From JAAYCI01 sp964370195 (GTDB taxonomy: Bacteria > Bacillota > Clostridia > Oscillospirales > Ruminococcaceae): a stretch of DNA of 11,430 nt. Of the stretch, positions 6,254-11,430 are shown piece after piece (position 1 is the stretch's first letter; the number at the start of each line of letters is the position of its first letter). The notes below the pieces were generated by a model. The model was given only the letters and a program-made list of their open reading frames with translations. It was not told where the DNA came from and searched no databases. The stretch is taken from NCBI GenBank assembly GCA_964370195.1, contig CAYJIH010000049.1, positions 1-11,430 on the forward strand. The letters are read 5' to 3'. The position numbers were made by a program, and so were the translations under genes.

Positions 6254-7801
6254 ATGGACGAGCCCAAGCAGAAAAAACCAAAGAAAAAAGTGCGGCACAC
6301 AAAGCTTGTTTTGCCACAAGAACATGTGGAAGAGCCATCTTTACGCAAACATCGGCATGGCGGGCGCATTGAAAGAGTGCAGCCAAAACCGGCGAAGAAC
6401 ACCTCTACAAAGGTGGACGATGACACGGCTGACCTTTCAAATGGTGTGCAGGGCACAATGCCGCCTGCCGCAAAGGAAGAGGTGGCATCGGCCAAAAGCC
6501 GCGCACAAAATGCGGCAAAAGCGGCAAAAAGCAAAAAAATGGCGGCCGAACCTTTGGCAGAGGACTTGCCGGAAAACACGATTTTGATGCCCAAAAAGAA
6601 CCCACGGCTACTAGAAGTGCGCCGCAAAAAACGCCGGCGCCGTTTATTTACGTTTGCGCTTGTGGTGCTTGCGGTGGTGGGTGTTTGGTTATACGCAAGC
6701 GGCAATTACCTTTATGTCGTTTTAGGGGTAAGCGAAAGCGTTGATTCGGTGCTTGTGGCCTTAATGCCCGGGGATGAATATCCCATTGAGTATTCTGTGC
6801 CGGGCTATATTACATCAGAAGGCATGGGAAGTGGTGGTTTTGCATCCCTTGGCGAAAGCGACCTTGTGTTGTTTTCAGCGGCCGGCAACGAGCTGCAACG
6901 AATACAGCATGGGTTTGCAAACCCAGGCCTTTCCACCGGGGATACACGCGCGTGTGTATACAGCCGTGGTGGCAAGGGGTATCTTGTGGAAGGCCGAAGC
7001 GATACGCTTCTTTCACGCACCACGGATGAAGACATTTTGTTTGTGGAGATGAGCGACAATGGTTCCTTGCTTGTTGTCACTTCATCACGCTATCGTTCTT
7101 CTGTGCAAGTGTTCAGCCCAACGTATCAGGCCGAGCCGAATTTTTCTTGGGATTTGCTTGACGAAAAACCGGTAGACGGTGCCTTTGCGCCGAACAACAA
7201 AGATTTTGCTTTGGCGTGCCTTTCGTCAAATGGGGGGGCACTGGGCACCACCATTTATTTGCTTCATAGTGGGGAAGATGAAGAACAAGCGGTGATTCGT
7301 GCAGAGGATGCCAGTATCCTTACGATGCAATATCTTTCGCAAAACAGCTTGCTTGTTGTGTACGACCAATATACGGCCGTTTACAACAGCAGAGGCGAAG
7401 AGACGGATCGATACGATTATGCCGGGCGCAATTTGCTAACAGCGGATGTGGACGCCGGGCGCGTGGCGCTTGTGTTTGGCTCGGAAGGGCGCGAGGATTT
7501 CGATATTGTGTTGCTGCGCGATTCGATGAGCCCTATTTTTGAGGTGAGTTCGTCTGGCAAGGGCCACGCTAGAGTGCTAAGCGTAAGCGAAGGCGTGCTT
7601 GTTTTGGTGGGCCAGCATGTGGAGGCGTTTAATTTGAATGGGGAACTGGATAGAAGAAACGAATATGTGGAAAAACCGCTGGATTTGGTGCAAGCGCGCG
7701 AACCGCTGCTGCTTACGGTAACGAGTGCGGAATCTTTGCAAGATATGTTTGAGCCGGTACCTGCCGGCGAAGAAGCACAAGAAGATGCTTCTGCAGCATA
7801 A
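6254..7801 (+). CDS. DUF5711-like membrane-anchored beta-propeller protein
   Basis: A 515-residue protein with three parts. Residues 1-130 form a cytoplasmic, Lys/Arg/Ala-rich, low-complexity tail ending in RRKKRRRR (123-130). One membrane helix follows (about 131-149). The rest is extracytoplasmic and has the repeated short beta-strand pattern of a propeller, with recurrent hydrophobic strands such as ILFVEMSDNGSLLVVTSS and FALACLSSNGG, and no enzymatic motif. This layout resembles the DUF5711 family of Clostridia, whose function is unknown; sensing or scaffold roles at the cell surface are speculation. A strong AGGAGG lies 6-7 nt before the ATG, and the start is the only good one. It begins 47 bp after the DUF1294 gene and is probably the last gene of that operon, before the terminator at 7957. 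The Ala/Lys-rich tail could bind nucleic acid or membrane phospholipid, but this is not shown. Confidence 0.75.
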   Translation: MDEPKQKKPKKKVRHTKLVLPQEHVEEPSLRKHRHGGRIERVQPKPAKNTSTKVDDDTADLSNGVQGTMPPAAKEEVASAKSRAQNAAKAAKSKKMAAEPLAEDLPENTILMPKKNPRLLEVRRKKRRRRLFTFALVVLAVVGVWLYASGNYLYVVLGVSESVDSVLVALMPGDEYPIEYSVPGYITSEGMGSGGFASLGESDLVLFSAAGNELQRIQHGFANPGLSTGDTRACVYSRGGKGYLVEGRSDTLLSRTTDEDILFVEMSDNGSLLVVTSSRYRSSVQVFSPTYQAEPNFSWDLLDEKPVDGAFAPNNKDFALACLSSNGGALGTTIYLLHSGEDEEQAVIRAEDASILTMQYLSQNSLLVVYDQYTAVYNSRGEETDRYDYAGRNLLTADVDAGRVALVFGSEGREDFDIVLLRDSMSPIFEVSSSGKGHARVLSVSEGVLVLVGQHVEAFNLNGELDRRNEYVEKPLDLVQAREPLLLTVTSAESLQDMFEPVPAGEEAQEDASAA

Positions 7802-7956
7802 GGTGCCATAAAGGCCACACGGGCCGCTGAAAAAGTGGCGGTTGCGCTTTTTAGATGGCAGAACGCCGCTGCAGAACAGGGGCATATATACGCTGTGTTC
7901 AAGGTGTTTCTTTTTTTGTGCACAGCACCTTTGCCCAGATACGCTGATAATAAAGA

Positions 7957-7987
7957 CCCCCTGGCAATAAGCCAGGGGGATTTTTTT
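7957..7987 (+). terminator. Rho-independent terminator between convergent genes
   Basis: CCCCCTGGC-aataa-GCCAGGGGG is a perfect 9-bp stem with a 5-nt loop, followed by one A and seven Ts. It ends the plus-strand operon. On the minus strand the same stem is followed by TCTTTATTA, so it may also terminate the convergent surface-protein gene, whose stop codon is 19 bp away. The rest of the region between these genes (7802-7956) shows only a weak inverted repeat, AAGGTG/CACCTT (7901-7931). Confidence 0.93.
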
Positions 7988-8005
7988 GAATATTGCTTTT
8001 TAAAA

Positions 8006-11000
8006 TTAAGCGTGAGCTTCTGTTTCTTCGTCGTCATCACGTACATGTTTTTTGCGGGAAAGGAACATGGTAAGTGCTTGGATGAAGGTGATGATGGCAA
8101 AGAAGAGCGTCCATTCGTCCACAAGGGTCATGGGCAGGGTTAAGTCTTGTGTTAAGATGAACAACACAATGGTGGCAATCATCGGAATGATGCTAAATAA
8201 GCGGAAAGCACCTTTGCGTTTTAGGCGCGTTTGCTCTGCTTCGTCCTCTGCGTCTTCTTCGTTTTCGGCTTTTTTGTTTACAAAATAACCAATTAAGAGG
8301 AAGATGCTTAGAACACCGGTGATTACGGTAAGAAGCAAGTCAATCAAAGACCAAGAGTCACCGTCTCCTGCGGCAAGCGGCACGGTGGCATCGCCAATTT
8401 CAACTTCAACGTCTTCTAGTGTAGGGGCCGGTGCCAGCGGGATAACAGCGTCCGGCAAATCAAGCGTTAGGGCGGCCGGCACGACTGGGGCCACTACGGG
8501 TGCTACTACCGGCGCTACTGCCGCCGGGGCGGGAGCCACCGCTACGGGAGTGGCCGGTGTTGGGGCCGGAGCCGGAGTTGGGGCCGGAGTTGGATCCGGA
8601 GTTGGATCCGGAGTTGGATCCGGTGTTGGATCTGGTGTTGGGTCTGGGTCTGGAGTTGGATCCGGATCCGGTGTTGGGTCTGGTGTTGGAGCCGGTGTTT
8701 CTACATCAAGGGAAGGATCGCCAAGGTCATTTCGCTCAACTTCTGTTGATTCACCCTCGGGCGGTGTTTCTGTATACGTTAAGGTATGCTCCTCGTTTGT
8801 GGGGTAGTTGCCATCGGCCATGCCTGGGTCTGTGGCCTCAACGAAAAAGTTTAAGCTGACTAAACGTGCATCCACTTCACCGATATTCACCGTGATTTGC
8901 TGGCGTGGGGCACCGTTGTAATCGATGGTTTCGATGTAATATTCGTTTAATGCGGGGGTATTGCTGGCGCTTTCTGTAAGAGGCACATCTACGCCGCCGC
9001 GCGTTAAGGTGATTGGGTGCGTTGCATCTACCAAGATGCTGTAATGCTCGGTGATGATGTCACTTAAAATTGTGTTTGTATATTGGGTGGTGGACCCAGC
9101 AGAAGGGGGCGCCTCGGTGCCATAAAAGATGTTTTGAAGCGCCGGCGTGAGCAAATCGTTTAAAGTGGTTCCGGCAGTGGTTCCGTTCTCTAAATAGGTA
9201 AAATGGTTTGCGCCGGAACTTAGTGCACGCAAATGCTCAAGATCTCTTTTTGCGCTGCTTCTATCGGTTGAATACTCATAATGGTAGGTATTCATGCTAA
9301 TCATTTCGATGGTGGCGCCTGCTTGTTTCAAACTTTCTGCCATTGCAAGGCCTGTGGCCGCCTCTCGCTCGGCTGTGTGCCGGTTGGCGTTGTAGACGGT
9401 ATCATCCATATAATCGTTTGTTGTTCCAATTGCCACGTGGTGGTAAAGCTCTGTTGTGGACGTTCCATCTCCATCCATGTCAAAGGTAAGTTCGCTTGTG
9501 TAGGTGATGGCATTGATTTTATCATCGTGTGTATAGTTGTTCCAATTGCTGTGGTCAAAATGTATGTCGCGATAACCAACATACACTTCGGTGTCAAAGC
9601 CTGTAACAAATACGATGGTAAGAGGACGATCTCGCTCTGTTATATCTCTTGAGTTTGCAAATAGCTCTGCTTGCTCTAGGGCAAGGGTGTAATCTGCGGT
9701 ATAATATCCAGCTGGATTTTCGGTGCCATCTGGGTAAACGTGCAACACTTCGCCGTTTGCATTTCTATAAGCTCTTGGAGCTTCGGGAATGGCAGGGTTG
9801 CCGTCGGCATCGATGGCTAAGTTTGTATTGAAGCTTGAATTGAAGCTGGTTAAATCGCTTTGGAAATTGAAGCTGTTTAGTGTATTGCCACCAAATTGCA
9901 CCAGGGAAACGCGGTTGTTTGCACTGTTGTTATTTGCCAGCAACTCGTCGGCCATGTTTTGCGCAGCATCTACTGCCGGATACCAGTACTGTTCTATATT
10001 GCTCCAGCCGGAAAAAGCGGCTTTGTTTAGCACAATTACAACATCGGTGTCGTGGGTTTGCGGCTGGGATGAAAGGTTGAACTGAATTGAGCCGATGCGG
10101 TTTTCATAATCTGTCCATTCGGCTGTTTTATTGCCAACCATTCCACCGGAAGACTCTGCATCAGGTGCTCCGGGTTGTTCCGGCAAAGATTGACGAGGTA
10201 GTTCTTGCGGTGTGCCGGCATCCACCATATATTCCCATCTTCCGTCACTCAGTTCAATGGGGGCAACACGCTCGTTTCCAATCATCATACCAAAATCGGC
10301 CATGGTATTGGTGGAATGTGTTTTACCGGCGTAGTAGTCTCCCGTGTCGGGCGGATACAAGTCAGAGAACGGAGCCGAGTTAGAGTGAAGTTCATTTCCG
10401 TAAGAGGCTGCCCACTCGTGGTGAGAGTGCAGGCGGGTGTCTGTAAGGTAAGCCACCGTTTGATACAAGGTGTAAATGTTGATATTTCCATTTCCGTCGG
10501 CAGTGAACATACTGCTGGGAATGGTGTAATAATAATCATCATAATAAAGGGGGTCGCTGTTTGTTGCATTGTCTACACTTGTGTGTGCCAAACGTGCATA
10601 CGTTGCATCAAGATTGGTGGTATTGTTGTTTGATGTTACACCACCAAAACCATCTGTTGTATAAATTAATGCTGGGTTTTCATTCGTGCTCCAACCAACA
10701 AAACGCAAAGTTTGGGACAATGCAGTAGAATGAATGCTGTAATCAATAGAGCTGGACAGAATTTCGTATTTTCCGTTTCTGAGTTGTGTTACCACCACAG
10801 GTTCTTGTGCTGTATAATTACCGGCAGCATCACGGTAAAACGGTGTAACGGTAACTGCACGATACAAGTCTAAATTGTTATCTGTTGTGGGTACAGCGGT
10901 GTTTTCGTCAAACAATTGAAGCGTGCCGTCGGCACCTTTTGTGCACCAAACGTAATTCTTATACGCATCTCCGTCTAAAATAGCGGAATATGTTGTGCCA

Positions 11001-11430
11001 GACACTGAAATAGGCGATCCAATGATACGTTCGCTTTCATCGTATAAGGTTACTGTTACAACGGCCTCGCTAGCAGGCATCGGTGCACCTTGCATGTCTC
11101 CTAAAGAGAGTGTGGAAAGGCCAAGGTCTTCTTCCTCTTCGTCTTCCGGGGCATCGCCGGTTGCAGCAGGCTGGGCGTATAAACTGAGGGAAGCCGTTAC
11201 CGTAGCGGGCAAAACAACTTCATTGCCGCCTACACTGTCTAGCCAAACCGTTGCGGCGTATTCAGCCGGGAAGGCATCCCCGTCGTTTACAACCACCGGC
11301 TCGCCGTTTTGCACACCTTGTGCATCAAAAAAAGTGATGGTGTGTGTAATGGGGGCTACTTCTTCCGGCTGTGCATATAAATTCATGGAACTATTTACGG
11401 TGGCCGGCAAGGTAACCACCGCGCCATCAA
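8006..11430 (-). CDS. Large surface protein: B-repeats, degenerate vWA domain, Pro-rich stalk, three C-terminal TM helices (partial)
   Basis: The reading frame is open through the right edge, so the start and signal peptide lie outside; at least 1140 residues are present. Residues here count from the in-frame GTG at 11419, which is not a claimed start. Two units ending in LPATV...LYAQP (about 3-18 and 70-84) resemble InlB-type B-repeats, and an acidic linker follows (93-98). A region of unknown fold (about 115-440) leads to a von Willebrand A-like domain (about 456-766) with the expected DVVIVL strand and RVSLVQFGG strand. Its metal site is degraded: DxSxS is N465-K-A467-A-F469. A DMDGDG loop (647-652) could bind calcium. 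A beta-rich region (780-865) precedes a Pro-Thr-Asp stalk (908-957) and an Ala/Pro/Val stretch (958-1000). The end has three membrane helices (about 1024-1047, 1072-1090, 1103-1121) and an acidic cytoplasmic tail, with no LPXTG motif. It is likely a cell-surface adhesin or matrix-interacting protein; the ligand is unknown. Confidence 0.85.
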   Translation of the reverse strand, partial: DGAVVTLPATVNSSMNLYAQPEEVAPITHTITFFDAQGVQNGEPVVVNDGDAFPAEYAATVWLDSVGGNEVVLPATVTASLSLYAQPAATGDAPEDEEEEDLGLSTLSLGDMQGAPMPASEAVVTVTLYDESERIIGSPISVSGTTYSAILDGDAYKNYVWCTKGADGTLQLFDENTAVPTTDNNLDLYRAVTVTPFYRDAAGNYTAQEPVVVTQLRNGKYEILSSSIDYSIHSTALSQTLRFVGWSTNENPALIYTTDGFGGVTSNNNTTNLDATYARLAHTSVDNATNSDPLYYDDYYYTIPSSMFTADGNGNINIYTLYQTVAYLTDTRLHSHHEWAASYGNELHSNSAPFSDLYPPDTGDYYAGKTHSTNTMADFGMMIGNERVAPIELSDGRWEYMVDAGTPQELPRQSLPEQPGAPDAESSGGMVGNKTAEWTDYENRIGSIQFNLSSQPQTHDTDVVIVLNKAAFSGWSNIEQYWYPAVDAAQNMADELLANNNSANNRVSLVQFGGNTLNSFNFQSDLTSFNSSFNTNLAIDADGNPAIPEAPRAYRNANGEVLHVYPDGTENPAGYYTADYTLALEQAELFANSRDITERDRPLTIVFVTGFDTEVYVGYRDIHFDHSNWNNYTHDDKINAITYTSELTFDMDGDGTSTTELYHHVAIGTTNDYMDDTVYNANRHTAEREAATGLAMAESLKQAGATIEMISMNTYHYEYSTDRSSAKRDLEHLRALSSGANHFTYLENGTTAGTTLNDLLTPALQNIFYGTEAPPSAGSTTQYTNTILSDIITEHYSILVDATHPITLTRGGVDVPLTESASNTPALNEYYIETIDYNGAPRQQITVNIGEVDARLVSLNFFVEATDPGMADGNYPTNEEHTLTYTETPPEGESTEVERNDLGDPSLDVETPAPTPDPTPDPDPTPDPDPTPDPTPDPTPDPTPDPTPAPTPAPAPTPATPVAVAPAPAAVAPVVAPVVAPVVPAALTLDLPDAVIPLAPAPTLEDVEVEIGDATVPLAAGDGDSWSLIDLLLTVITGVLSIFLLIGYFVNKKAENEEDAEDEAEQTRLKRKGAFRLFSIIPMIATIVLFILTQDLTLPMTLVDEWTLFFAIITFIQALTMFLSRKKHVRDDDEETEAHA
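8549..8698 (-). repeat. 12-bp tandem repeat encoding the Thr-Pro-Asp-Pro stalk
   Basis: Within the surface-protein gene, units of the type CCAACTCCGGAT (coding strand) repeat about 12 times with small changes at third positions. Three consecutive exact copies lie at 8586-8621, each containing GGATCC. The units encode repeated TPDP or PDPTP, then TPAP, a rigid extended stalk typical of wall-spanning regions. Such DNA can gain or lose units by slippage or recombination without breaking the frame, since the unit is a multiple of three. Confidence 0.85.

Noticed and set aside
7901..7931. Inverted repeat AAGGTG/CACCTT between the convergent genes
   Set aside because: Six-bp arms with a 19-nt loop and no T-run after the right arm. 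A far better terminator lies 26 bp further on.
8549..8698. Tandem repeats considered as a CRISPR array
   Set aside because: Units are 12 bp, contiguous without spacers, and in frame with a Pro-rich protein stalk.
8304..8807. Plus-strand open frame rich in Gly/Ser/Val opposite the stalk
   Set aside because: It is the antisense of the TPDP repeat. Low-complexity repeats on one strand create open frames on the other, and there is no ribosome binding site or family resemblance.
8006..11430. Surface protein considered as a contractile or polymorphic toxin
   Set aside because: No toxin domain, secretion-specific marker or immunity gene is seen. The domains and the C-terminal membrane module fit a cell-surface protein.

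Overview
The window looks like chromosomal DNA of a low-to-moderate G+C Gram-positive bacterium of class Clostridia, most likely in the Oscillospirales/Ruminococcaceae range. This rests on consensus sigma-A promoters, strong AGGAGG-type ribosome binding sites, a tRNA gene with encoded CCA, a ClpE-like unfoldase with an N-terminal zinc finger, a CIRCE operator, a DUF5711-like protein, and a large multi-domain surface protein. The lineage is inferred from family recognition, not from a search.

Left block, minus strand (1-5304). Reading in the direction of transcription, it holds an M3-family oligoendopeptidase, a CvpA-like membrane protein 26 bp later, a ClpE/ClpC-type AAA+ unfoldase, and tRNA-Gly(TCC). 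The peptidase and CvpA genes probably form one operon, starting from an extended -10 promoter in the divergent intergenic region. The unfoldase has its own promoter (TTGCCA-N17-TATACT), whose -35 lies inside a CIRCE-like HrcA operator, and a 5' leader of about 140 nt with a hairpin just before the Shine-Dalgarno. The tRNA is a compact unit: a perfect consensus promoter whose -35 overlaps the unfoldase stop codon, the tRNA with encoded CCA, a small trailer hairpin and a rho-independent terminator.

Middle block, plus strand (5358-7987). An HD-domain hydrolase, a small DUF1294 membrane protein and a DUF5711-like membrane-anchored beta-propeller protein lie close together, each with a ribosome binding site. 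They probably form an operon that ends at a perfect 9-bp stem terminator with seven Ts, which also sits between the convergent genes.

Right block, minus strand (8006 to beyond the right edge). One very large extracellular protein, whose N-terminus lies outside the window, has InlB-type B-repeat-like units, a von Willebrand A-like domain with a degenerate metal site, a Pro-Thr-Asp stalk encoded by a 12-bp tandem repeat, and a C-terminal module of three transmembrane helices in place of an LPXTG anchor.

Most of the window is ordinary housekeeping and envelope content. I found no phage, IS element, CRISPR array or clear new defence system. The points most worth a second look are the CIRCE-controlled unfoldase, the pseudo-MIDAS surface protein with its unusual tail, and the tRNA promoter embedded in the end of the unfoldase gene.
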